Positions 11,226 through 23,500 of a stretch of 64,000 nucleotides of DNA are shown here, piece by piece. Made by a program: the position numbers and the translations under genes. Every line of letters starts with the position of its first letter. Position 1 is the stretch's first letter. The notes beneath the pieces were generated by a model. It saw nothing but the letters and a program-made list of their open reading frames with translations, was not told the DNA's origin and searched no databases. Origin of the DNA: Leptasterias polaris (Eukaryota > Echinodermata > Asteroidea > Forcipulatida > Asteriidae); contig JAZGTN010000022.1 of the NCBI GenBank assembly GCA_037783415.1, positions 2,542,001-2,606,000 on the forward strand. Reading direction: 5' to 3'.

Positions 11226-12049
11226 CCAGATAAATATGCCTTTGCTACACCTCTGGTATAAACCACAAACCCATTCTTATTCCAAGGAGGGTCCAAGGAG
11301 GGCGACTTTTCACTCTCCAACAACTTTAAAAGCCAACCATCCAAAACCAAAGAGAATAAAAACAGTAGACTGTGCATGCTCCTGGTGGACCGAATACAGC
11401 AAAATCAACATGCTCTGCATGGGGCTTGGGCTTGGCATTCCATCACATTCACAGTCCAACAGTATACAAATATAATATGGTTTGAGGGTGGACAGTCGAT
11501 ATGAGCTCCCCGAGGTAATGGAAGTTGACAAAGTAGTTCCTGAGGTGAGGCCAAAGGGAACTGGTTTGTCAGCTTCCAATACTGAGGGGAGCTGTTATTG
11601 ACTGTTATTATTTATTCTTTTATCAAGACTTCATCAGAGACAACGTTGGGAAATAAGACTACTACAAATGTTATTATTTTTATCTTAAATAATCTTTGTG
11701 AGACATAATTATGAAAAATTGTAACAACCATTCTATAACAAAAGTCTATATAATGTGTTGTGGGTGTTTTTATATCTGCTGTGAAATAGATGAACAGACA
11801 AAACCCTAGCAAATCTGTATATTTTTTAAGATCATATATTGTTTCTTGAAATAGACAGGTTTTTGCAATAGACATTATGTTTCATCAGAATGAAATGGCC
11901 ACTTCCGTTTTTATCTATGACAAAAAAAGAAAACATTTTGGCTTTTTGGTTTTGGCTTTGGCATGGAGTGTACACTAATTCTTGCCTAAGTACGAGTCCA
12001 GCCCGAATTGCAAGTTGAGAATATCTCTCCACAGACTCAACAAAGCACT

Positions 12050-12055
12050 TTTATT
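12050..12055 (-). terminator. Candidate polyadenylation signal for ARNT
   Basis: The minus strand reads AATAAA here, about 350 nt past the ARNT stop. It is the nearest AATAAA downstream of the stop that I noticed. The actual cleavage site is not determined, and weaker or later signals remain possible. Confidence 0.4.
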
Positions 12056-12405
12056 CAGTGCTTGGCTTTGGTCTTAATGAACCCAAAGCATCAGTCATCC
12101 TTATATTACAATTAGATTTGAACAAATACACCCTGGGACCAACCTTGGAAAAATCATACAAAGAAGGGAGGTCACAATTTTAGAGACAGCGAATCACAGT
12201 TTTCTTGAATGTCCTTTTCATACTTTGTGTTTTTTTTTTTTGATAATTGAAATAAGAAGCAAGTGTTGGTGGGAGACACTTTCAGTATTTCAGAGGCGAC
12301 TATTTCGCAGGACGAGTTTTAAAAAGAAGTTTTCAAATTGAAAACTGTTTCATACATTAGCAATCATGTAGCATACGTTTAATGATACAGCCTTGCTTGT
12401 TAGAA

Positions 12406-12665
12406 CTACTCCGAGAATGGAGGAAACATTGGGATATCGTTGAATTCCTCCACCTGGGCGCCATAAGCCTGGGCCGTCTGCTGCCCTTCCAGCATACGGT
12501 AGATGTCATGGAACTCCTCCTGCGGTGGCTGGGTCTCCGGTTGGCCACTGCCAGCTACTGCAGACTGCTGCCACTGCTGCCACATGGCGGGGTCTCTACG
12601 CCCCACGGCTTGCTGGTGCTGGGGATCTGGGCGGGCACTGAATGCCATCTGAGAGTTGGGTGCAC
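12406..12665 (-). CDS. ARNT: ARNT exon 15, C-terminus and stop
   Basis: Acceptor ACCCCCAG before 12665, TAG at 12408-12406. Encodes residues 623-708: Gln-rich MWQQWQQ, then [11 protein letters not shown] and the terminal [14 protein letters not shown]. The last dozen residues align with the vertebrate ARNT terminus (EEFPDLTMFPPFSE), part of the transactivation domain, so the gene is complete at this end. Confidence 0.96.
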
Positions 12666-15649
12666 CTGGGGGTTTACAACGGGAGCAGATTTATAGCCTT
12701 GGTCGATAGAAATCTTATTTCTTGCAATGTGGCCTCAGCTTTCGCTCTGTATGAGTTCTCCATCTCAATCATCAAATCCGTCAGTTATTAAAATTGTCTT
12801 GAAAAACACATGCTACAGCAGAAGCGCTTAACTGCATAGCATTTAAAGGTAGGGTCATCATTTGGTATTGCCAACGTAATGCTGATTTATTGCAAAGTTA
12901 TCAATAAAAATACAATAAAAGTCACGTGTGACATTTTCAGCTGAATACAATGTCCTAGTTGTGAAGAAAACAGCAAGAAGCTGTAACGGCATTTTCACAA
13001 GAACGTCAAATCCATCCACGTTAGCGAGGTGACACCGGTTAACAACCGCATCCCTGGCCGCAGCATTCGCAAACAGACACCAACCCTCAACATTTGAGAA
13101 ATGATTCACGCATAAATCATTTCTCAGATTCAAAAGTTTTGACATATTTCTAATCAGTAAAAATCAGACAAAATAAATTGGCAGGATGCTTACCACCATT
13201 ACCATCTTTAAAACAAGTAAGCTTTTGGATAGAAATTACACCATTTTTTTTTCGGGTTCATTTCCAAAGTACGACCCTACCTTTAATACAGTAAAATCTA
13301 TTGAAAAAAATAACTGCACTTGATTGTACAGTAACTTTCACTGATAGATTTGTCTCTAATAATCATACCTTGAACAGGTTTTTCCTGCTGGTAGGGGTAG
13401 CCCGAATTCCGCCCACTCGACGTCTGCAACTGGGTGTAAGTGGGTGCCGGGGATGAAGTCACATTACTAGGTGCCTGACTGAAGGAGGCAGATTGGCTGG
13501 TAGTCGGTGCATTCAATCTGTCAGAGCGCTGTGCAGTCTGCAGGAAATTGAACCAAAGAAAAGGGTTAGATACTTTGTGCATCACGTAGTTCCTTTCAGA
13601 CTAAAAATATGACACCGATTTTTTTTTTTCAATTTTTCTGTAGTTATCCAGGGTGAGAGTGGTTGCTGACAAAAAGGTCCTGTACAATTAGATCACATTT
13701 TAGGAGATATATTGTAGTGATTGTATTACTTCTTTTTCATAACCCTTGGAGTTAGATATTTCATGGGGCTTTTGGTAACATACCACACTGCTAGAGAAGA
13801 AGGTCAAATAGCGTGATTTCTTGAGAAACTAACAACTACTGGGCACAACTTCATGGCTCTGCTTAAAGTAAGCAAAGAATTGGCGCTTACGGAAGCAGCT
13901 GGTACAGAAATTCGGTGCTTGGACAGTAAGCGGAGAATGGTGATCGCAAGCGCAGAATTCGGCAGTAAGTAAAGCTATGAAACTGGGCCCTGTTCTCACC
14001 GAGCAGACAAAAAAGTCTGAAGTCATAAAACTCTGTAAAATTCTCATTAGTTTTAAAAATCTTAACTGCTGGTCAATGAAAATGATTCATATATGATATT
14101 GTCATTGTTTAGATTTACATAATTCTTCCACTGATACTAGAAACAGACAAGCTCCAAAAGTGCTGTTTGCTGAATCAGTGAAAAGTATATTCAAATGAAA
14201 TGTTAAAAATTTCGAACTATCTACCATTTCATAAATATAAATCAAACATTGCAATTATAATTTTTTTTCTTTCTCAATATGAAAGATGACATTATTCACG
14301 AGCTCACCTCCACCTGTGAGGAGTATTGAGAAGCTGTCCAAGCAGCTGGCGTCTGGCTGTAACTCTTATTGGGGTCTTCCATCACCCCGAGCCCCTTGGC
14401 TGTACCCGACGACTCCTCCTGCCTCGCGTAGGACTGGGGCGCCCTCACCTGCGGATAGGATCCGCTGTTGAAACCAGGAGCATGAGATCGGGTCTGCTTA
14501 TCAGCTCCAGCCATCACGCCCCCTTGAGGGGGCGACATCACTCCGGCGTACACACCACTCTCGGTCTGAAAGCGACCGACGGGTTCCGACTTGCACTCCT
14601 GCGCACTCTTGTCCGCCCCCTGGTGCCTGCTGTCAGCGAGGGTCTCTGTGGTGTTGCCGCGGGGGTAGGCACCGTACGGGGTGAGGGAAGGGACAGGCTC
14701 TCCAGGGCCCTTGACTTTGGCTCCGAGGCTGGTGGACTCTATTTCCTGACTGGCATGGGCCTGCTGGATATTTCTGCAAAATAAAAACAAAATCAAGGTT
14801 TTACTAACAACATTGATAAAAATGAAGTGCCACATCGATGTTCAAATCATGCTACTCTTGCATCAGAGATAAAGAACAAATCAGCAATCAGGAGCAGTTT
14901 TTTAAAATCCCAAGACCAACAGGACAAGATGGCAATTTTGCAGGGATAAGATTTGACGAAAGTGAAAATTCCTGAAAATGACTTTCTGACCTGTATTTCA
15001 GATTTTGTGTGTATTGCCGAAAAGTCACAAACAAAATTGGACTGTCTGCTTCTTTCTAACCTAAGCAATTCTACATCAATTCTTCCAACAGAAAAGAAAT
15101 GTAATAAACCACAAGAGAAACTAACTCGGCAATTTTTTTAAAATAACCTACGACCTCAGGTTTAAAGTGCCGGTGCTCCACCAACTGAGCTTTTTAGCTA
15201 CATTAGCGGTCTCCCTATTTTGTCAATATCTTTGGATCGGGGTGCCAGTCAAAAGCCATTTCTAGATAGCTCAGTTGTTAGAGCGTCTGCAGGTTAATCC
15301 GGAGGTCGCAGGTTCAAGTCCCGCTCAAGTCAAATTTTCTTTCTTGAGCCCAAAAATATTTTTAAAAAGAGTAGAGCGAAGGTTGCATTGGATATTAGGA
15401 ATGACAAAACAACTTCCCCATAGTCTTACTTTACAGCTGAATTTGTGCAAATGATGTACTCCACTTCATCTGTGTAGGGATTCTGGAAGCTGAAGCAGCT
15501 CGTTCGTAGCCACACCCATTCTCTATTCTTGGCCTGGAAGCGATACATCAACGATAGCACCTGACCTTTCAACTTGACGGCTAGTAAAAGAAAAAAAACA
15601 TACAGTAGAATCAAATTGACAACAATATTTTAGGATTGCTATAACAGGC

Positions 15650-15692
<43 letters not shown>

Positions 15693-18600
15693 CTCGATTT
15701 CACAAAGCACCAAGATTCATCTTAAGACGAGTTTTCAACATTGCCGTAGTGACTTGTATTGTGAGATCACACTTTGCTTGGCAATTGAGACCGATACACT
15801 TAACTCTTCGATCAATCTTAACTCTTCGTGAAATCGCCTCCTGATAGTTCATGGAGGCAACGGAGGCAACGGAGGCAATTGCCTTGGTAGCCCCTTTAAA
15901 TGTCCACATTTTGAATTTACCTCATAGAGGTGCCCCCTTACTAAGCGAAAGAATGCCATGCCTTCAAAAGAACGATGTATCAGTCACACCAATAAAGCAT
16001 ATGCAAGGTTGGAATGACCAGTCTGGACAAACTATGTAACCTTGCCTAAAGTGATACTCAAATTGTTGAGATCTGCGGAATACTTGACCGGGGAGGGTTT
16101 GTTTTTGACACATTTTACAACTGCATGCAGGCAGTCAGTATGTTGAAGGGCAAGCAGCAAGCAGGAAAAGTCAGGCAGTAAAGTCTGTATTCCATCAACA
16201 TGAAGTATGTACCCTGTTCAAAACTGTCTTTGAGATGTCCCTGATCTTCTGGATGGTAGTAGTCGTAGCTGGACTTCCCCAGTAGCTCCTGGGGCTGGTA
16301 ACCCAAAACGCCAGTCACTCTAGAAAAAGAAAATCACAAGTCAAACTCGGATTCAATTCTACCGCAGAATAAATAGGGAACAATGTGTGAAAAACAGTGA
16401 CATGATATTGTTAAATGTGACAGTTGTTGCTACAATGAATTGTACAGTTGCTTTCTCACTATGTGTCGGCTCACCTACTTTTTAACAGTGTACCATATAC
16501 CATAGGTTTGAGGAGTAACACAGGCAGGGCAGCTTCGGGTGGTATGCATGCTTAAGGGTTAAACTGTATTGCAGTCAGTGGTGGTAGGCATGAGCCTCTT
16601 CTATTTTATTTGTTAACCACTTCACTTTGGAGGACACAATAACACTCAAGTCTCTTAATAAGCAATACATAGCAGCGAGCTTATAAACCGACATTCAGAG
16701 TTCCCGTGCGTGTTGGCGGTGGTCATGTCAACAGGCCACAGGTGGTGAGACACTGTAGTGGATTGCATGTACACACGCAGTGGTGGGCCATAAGCATAGA
16801 ATTCCATGGTAGGCAGAGCCGTGTAGGTGGGCCCTGCAATAAAACATTTTTTTTATTAATAAAAACAATTTTAAAAGGCCCTTTTTTTTCACCAACTAAC
16901 CTTTGATCAACAAAGGAGAATTTCCCGTCGGGGTTGTGTCTGGAGATAAACTCATTCGGTGTTCCTGCTCCGCCGATATCGGAGCAGTTGGGTGTGCTGG
17001 TCGACTGCAGGCGACCGATGGCGACAAGGCAGTAGTGGTTGGTGCCGTGGCTCTCTGAATCTGCTTCAGGCTGGTCCATGACGGTGGCAGCTGTGCAAGC
17101 AAGAGGAGAGGGCATGTTAAAGGAATGGTACAACCAGGCTTTCGGCTTGTTCTCATCCGTATACTCTTGCTTTGCTGAGATTTAGAACAAAGATGAATTC
17201 CAACAGCCTTATTCAATGTACTGCATCTCTTTGGAACTCCTTGCCTGAAATATCAATTCCTACCCTAAGCTCCCCGAGTTATTTATCTTAAATGTTATCT
17301 TTTTGAAGCCCCTTACCAAGACTGGCTTTTAGTCTAGTTTGGGGTGAACTTGCATTTAATGGAAAAAACAAACAAACACAGTGACATATTTCTAGAAAAA
17401 AATGATCACCTGCTGGTGGGGGCCAGTTCTTAATGTACCCTGTGCAGTGGACCACGGCGTACTGTTCCCCATCCTTGGTTGACCCAATACTGTTGCGGTT
17501 GCGGGCGTGGCAGTATCGTCCCATAGTCATGGGATCAATTTGGGCGTTGCCGTACTTCATGCGACAGATGAAGCCGCGCCTCGAGCCCATGCAGAACCTC
17601 ATTGAGGCTGAAATGAAAATAGATCATGAATTAACATAAAATGAACTAATTTCTCAACAGAGTGTTAGAGTTTGTGTGTTCCACACTCGAGTAAACAGAA
17701 GTCCACTTTGTCAATTAGCACCAGATATATGTTCAGTTGCGCAACGGTTAGGCTTGGTTTGGCTTGGTTCAAGAAGGTGGTTCTTACAAACTAACAAAAG
17801 TTTTACTGCACCTACCAACAACAAAAAATTATATTTTTTCTGGACTTACACTGATGGCCTTCTTTCTTGACTGTTCCGGCTGTGGATAGAGATTACAAAA
17901 TTGTCATTTTATTAATTATAATGGTAACTGCTTAGAAAACCCCATTTTAAATTATATAAGCTTAGGTAGATCCTGCATGTACATGTAACCTATGTGCTCA
18001 TATGAAATTGTCCAAAGCGCTAATTCTGATGTAGGTGCAAAATTATGATTCATGGTAGTGGGCCTGAATTTCTTCTTGCCTTCCTTGGTGAAGCATTTCA
18101 CTGAGGTAAAAACAATTTACGTATTGCTTTCAATCAAAACCTGCTGTCATTAAAGGTACCAGCTTGGACCCTACATCACTGTGTAGCATAGAAATAGAGC
18201 ACAGAGAATGCTGAGCTCAATTGTCATCTGTGTCTGCTGCGGACATGAGAGTATAGTTACCACATGACATGCCTATATGGCACAATTAACCTGACCAACC
18301 AATGGGAAAGCTGAAATTTGCCATCAGCTAAAATGGTAGAGTGCATGAAGTGCCTCAAAGCAGATATGCATATTATAACACACGCCGGCGCTCTCCAGGT
18401 TTGATTTCTCTAGTGTGTTTACATGTACAATACGTACTAATAATATGATATCCTAATAATCTTGTTTTATAAAGCCCTACATCTACGTGTGTCTCCAAGC
18501 AATTCTAATGTTTTTAAAGACAGGTATGCAAAGTTTTTGAATTACAAAACCCATCTATATAGCATCTTGTAATGGTTTATTAAGGTGATGTGGTGCAACT

Positions 18601-20492
18601 AGGCCAGAAACACAGCGGCCAGCCCCTTCTCTTAAGGATAAGTGTACTGGGTTCTTTTACGTGCATAACACAACACACAAGACCAACGGCTTTACGTCAC
18701 AGCCAAAGGAAGAAGCAATAACGATGAAGTGTTTTCCTTAAGGAAACAAGTGTGAATACCAGAACGCGAACCCACACTCTGCTGATCAGAAACACCATAC
18801 ATGTGTAGCGAGAGTCTGGTGCTCACAACTACTTGTAGGTCATTACTATAAAAAGTTAATTTCTGTGTGGACTCACTTTTCAGATCCAGGATCCTTCCAC
18901 TGTTTGGTGACTCCGACGTTGATAACTGCTCCCGTACCTTATCAGCATCATCAGGGTGTATGAGATCAAAGACTGACGCACCAACCCAGTCAGTCTATAA
19001 CACAAAGTTTTTAAAGTAATTTTAATTTCAGCTGTGAATCAGAAATCCTGCTCATCTTCCTGCTCATCAATCTGATAAGATTAGCTGAAGTACAATAACT
19101 GAAACACTACAGAGGTGATTTTGTCATGGTCCTAGTCAAATTTTTTTTTTTTACACCTGCCTTAGAGAGTGATATTTATTTAGAGTCCTGAGTTCTCCTC
19201 ATGCACAAGCTAGCCTAATGAGCCGATATGACATCATTTTTGCAGGCTGATACGCAAAAACATTTTTAAAGTTACAACTTCAGACCAAATTCACAAAAAT
19301 CATCAAGTAAAAACGCTCCAGATTGCTCAGTAGGGCTTTTCAAACCAAACGTACACCAAGTAAACAATTGTTAAAGGACCTCGAGACTTTTGAACGCTAG
19401 GTGGAAGCAGACTTACCAGGTAAATTTCCATTGTTTACTTCATTCAGAGCATGCTCACATTACCCAAAACAATGGCTTTACCCGGTTAGTCTGCTGCCAC
19501 CTACAGTTCCAAAAGTCTCCCATTCAGCGTGCTTAGGCCAAACTTCCAAAACGTGGGTTCAGAATGCGCAATAGTTTTGAAAAATCCTGGGTCCAATTTC
19601 ATAGAGGTGCTTAAGCACAAAAAGTAGCTGAGCACAACAAAATTTCACTTACCAGAATAAGGTTACCAGCCAAACCACCATATGTCTCATGTACAATTTG
19701 TGACTGGTATCCTGCTCATTTCTGCTTAGCAGACAATTGTTAAGCACAATTTTCTGCTTAAGCAGCTCTATGAAATTGGGCCCTGGTGAACAACCCTGGA
19801 GTAAAACCCACGACAACATCACTTACCTGTGTCTGGTTCAATACAGGAAGAACAGAATCCGATGTGTAAATAACTCGACCACTGTCACACGATACAACAT
19901 AGAGAAAACCATCAGCCGCCTGTAAGCAATGGTGAAAAAAACTATGCGTGTTAATAAAATCACTACAGACCATGTAACCTGTGACAACACAAGTTTACAA
20001 AAGAGCCACAGAGCCTGGACTTCCTGCAGGCATAATTTTTACACAGCTCAATGGAAGACAATTTTAAAACCTTACATTTAGTGGAGATTGCACTGTCTGG
20101 TTTTTATCAACTTTTGTTATGAAGAAAGGGAGCACATCTCAAAACTTGTTCAGCTGTTATTTTTACAACTCCTGAATTTATATGGAAATTGTGGAACAAA
20201 ATGTAAAGCTTCCTATATGACCGGTGTATCTCGCCAGCCAGAGAGACCCTGGGAATGTACAGGGTCACTCTAATCTGCAAGCAAGGTTAGTACATGGTCT
20301 ATTAAGAGAGCTACTGATGCCCAGGTTCCCCCATTGTCACTTTGTCTGAACTAGCCAGTTTTACTAGTGTGTGATATTTTTTGCTGGTACTCAGTACTTC
20401 AACTGTACACACACACAAGCTATTTGCTACTTCAGGCTCCAACACTGTCATTTGTGTTAAGAACCTGAAAACCATTGGAGCCAAATTTGTGT

Positions 20493-20546
<54 letters not shown>

Positions 20547-23500
20547 GGGAGGTTTCGCATACGAACGGATACGGTTAATGCGACGGATACGTCATCATTA
20601 TGACGTCATACGCTACTCGCTATCCGCTATACGTGCAGACGACACTGATATCCCGCTTGCTACACGTAAGTAAAAAACACGTAGGAAAACTCGAACTTCT
20701 AGTAATTCTCCTGTATTTGTTTTCAAATATGTATGAATAGTATCAAAATAAATGAATCACTGAACATGTACATGTACGTGTCATTTTGTTGATTTCTAAA
20801 GACTTTGAAATACGAAAAATGCACCGTTTCTTCGTCATTTTCCTCTAAAGCTATGAACATAAGCTCGTCTGTGGAGGATGCCATGTTGAACAGCGCCACC
20901 AAGTGCTGTGCTGGAACAGCGAACAGTGCCACCAAAACGCTGGGATTGCAAAACAACAGAAAGGCTGCTAACGGTTACGGATAGCTTAAACGTATGCGTA
21001 TGCGTATCCGTATCCGTTTCCGTTCGCGTGCGAAACCTCCCTAATACAGCATTTGTGAGGTACACTTTCCTCTAAACCATTCACAGGCGCCGGTCTGCTA
21101 TAAGTTAAGTTAAAGTATTATCAAATTGTTGGGAAAGCAAGTGTGAACAAGTGTGTTTTAGTTTCTGCTGGAAGCGAGTGATGCTGTTCATTTGTCCGAG
21201 GTCTTCAGGAAGTGAATTCCAAAGTCTTGGAGTTAAGTTGGAAAAGGCTCTGTCCCTGTAACTGGCCAAGCGAGTTTGAGGAACATGAAACGTATTGCTG
21301 GTTGATCTCAGGCCTGGTCTTGTCGCACGAGGCATCAACAGATTTTTGATATAGGGTGTAGCTGAACCTGCCTTGAACGCGAGTGGGATTATTTTGAATT
21401 TTTATTCGCTGATTGTGTAATGTGTAATGTTCATAATGACAAATTTACACCACTTTTACCAACTAGATACCAACCATTGGCAGCCCTTACCTCCAATATC
21501 AGATGCTTCAACTCTTGATCCGTTAGGAAGGACGGTTTGTAGGTACCGGCTGTACTTGTGTTTCCCGTTCCTGAACGAAGGACAAACAATTTTTAGACAT
21601 GCCGTCAGAAAAAGAAGGTAGGCATCAGTGGTAGTAACGCACTATGCATTTAAGTTTAAATCTGTCTACACATGAACCATGTGATCCCCTATAGACTGTG
21701 CAAGTCTCACACGTATTCCAACATTGGGAACCATTAAAGTGGGCGAGTTTGTTTCCTTAAAGTGGTCACAAAAAATGTTTGAATTCGCGCGAGACTTGCA
21801 CAGTCAATAAAGATGCTTGGTCTGATATGTGGTAGATTTGACCCGAATGTTTAAAGAGCGGTTGCAGGATGCTCTCTATATTTGAAGTAATACCTGTTTA
21901 TGGTCGAATAGACATCGTAGATACCGGTTAATAATCATTTTACACTTAAAATTTGCATTGAGTAATAAAGAATTCACGTCAAAAATGCACCTCTCCGCGC
22001 GGCTTTTTCAGCCGAGAGTCAAAAACTGCTTATCTATGATAATGATATGCATATGACCCCTCGACGTCATCGGCGCCTAAAAACACACGATCGGCATATG
22101 ACACACACACATAAACGTCTCTTTTGGGGGGAAACAAAACAAAATCAAGAAGTAACAACACTTACATTATACATTAAAGAAACCTTACTGTCAATCCAGG
22201 GTATCCTTCAAATTTATTGTTGTAAAATGAAGCCTACATAGGGTAATTAAGGCCTAGAAATCTGACGCGATTCTGCGAATCGATTCGCACGAAAATTCGC
22301 ACCCAACGTATTACGATCAACCATTCACGTCGAGTCGTCGTCCTAAACACTGGCGCACGTAAAACTGTTTCGGTTGAATTTTGGCCATCGGTTAACACTG
22401 GCCAATGACCGAAACAGTTATTGGTTCCAGCCGCGAAAACGTACCCCAGGTCAACGTTTTATCTTTTCCGCGGGTTGGTTGATGGCCCGAAGGATATTGT
22501 TTTTGAGCCAATAGTCTTCCTGGATAGTAAGCTCACGGCATCAATCTGGTTTATACACGTGGTTACCATGTACCTAGATAGTCGATTTCCAAAGATAATC
22601 GCAATATTTATTATCTTTTTGTTTCTTTTTCTTGTCTCCAGTTTATTCTATAAAAGTCAGAAAACATTGAATAATGATAATGTATAGCCAAATAGTAAAC
22701 TTTTATGACAAATTAAATGATTCTCAAAACATTTTGTGGACAAATCCAAGCACGTACATCGCTGTACTTGGTAACAACGCTTACACTCGAGGAAGACTGT
22801 TGGCTTCTAATTGGGATTTTTTGCGCCGTCAGCCGGTCGCGAATTTTTTTCCCCACCGCGGTGAAGGCCATTCTGTGCAGCTGCTAGTTGAAGCTTGGCA
22901 CGTACGGATCCCAGTGAGATATGCAAATATTGGCCTTTACCGCGCTGGGAAAAACAAAAATCGCCAGCCGGTCCGCGGACAGGATAAAAAAACTTTGAGC
23001 CGGATGGATTTATGTAGACTGGGTCCTCATGCCTCGCCATAGTGATAACATTTACGTAAACAAAGTACCAGTCTACTTGCGATATGTGGATCGATGTACT
23101 CAAAATCAAGCCGAGCTGCGGAATCGCCTCGCCCATTCAAGAACGAAAATCCCTAAATCACAAATCCGTTGTAAATTGTCTTGCTGGTTTTTAACCTGTT
23201 GGATCGTCCATTGAAGAGTCACATTTGCGGCCGTATTGATTGCAAACGGTGGAGCTTGGCAGGTTATATTGCGTTAGCTCTGTGCATTCATATAGGCAGG
23301 TCCAAACTGCTTGCCGCCGGTGACGTCACGAATCCTGTAACGCATGGTTTGTTTGACCTCGCGTTTTCAGATTTTGGGCTGGGAGTGTTTCGAGGAAAAG
23401 AAATTTTTACTCTGTTTTAGCGTGAGGTAAGGGACTCATATTAATTTTTTTATATTTCTTTGGGACTCCATCTATTGGAAAAATGTTAAAACTAAATATT

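Larger units (their letters stand above)
4869..12049. other. Intergenic region between UBAP1 (5' end) and ARNT (3' end)
   Basis: No gene is recognised. Contents include a 46-bp palindromic insertion (6288-6333), a 226-bp repeat (7721-7946), two long antisense-overlapping frames of unknown meaning (8542-9100), a tRNA-headed SINE (9327-9771), a GCCTTGGTGCC-type repeat (about 9890-10055) and a 41-bp minisatellite (10868-11225). The UBAP1 promoter and 5' UTR must lie just right of 4868. I see no TATA box. Confidence 0.5.

Noticed and set aside
10834..11233. Repetitive 78-128 codon proteins on the plus strand
   Set aside because: They are read-through of a 41-bp minisatellite in several frames, with no splice or start support.
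14326..14784. 152-codon plus-strand frame
   Set aside because: Antisense shadow of ARNT exon 13, whose GC-rich coding bias suppresses stops on the other strand.
21105..21338. Independent 77-codon gene
   Set aside because: It is the C-terminal tail of a LINE reverse transcriptase, truncated, with no upstream domain.
22807..23136. 109-codon minus-strand frame in ARNT intron 4
   Set aside because: Locally GC-rich sequence lengthens frames on both strands; no exon signals or family resemblance.
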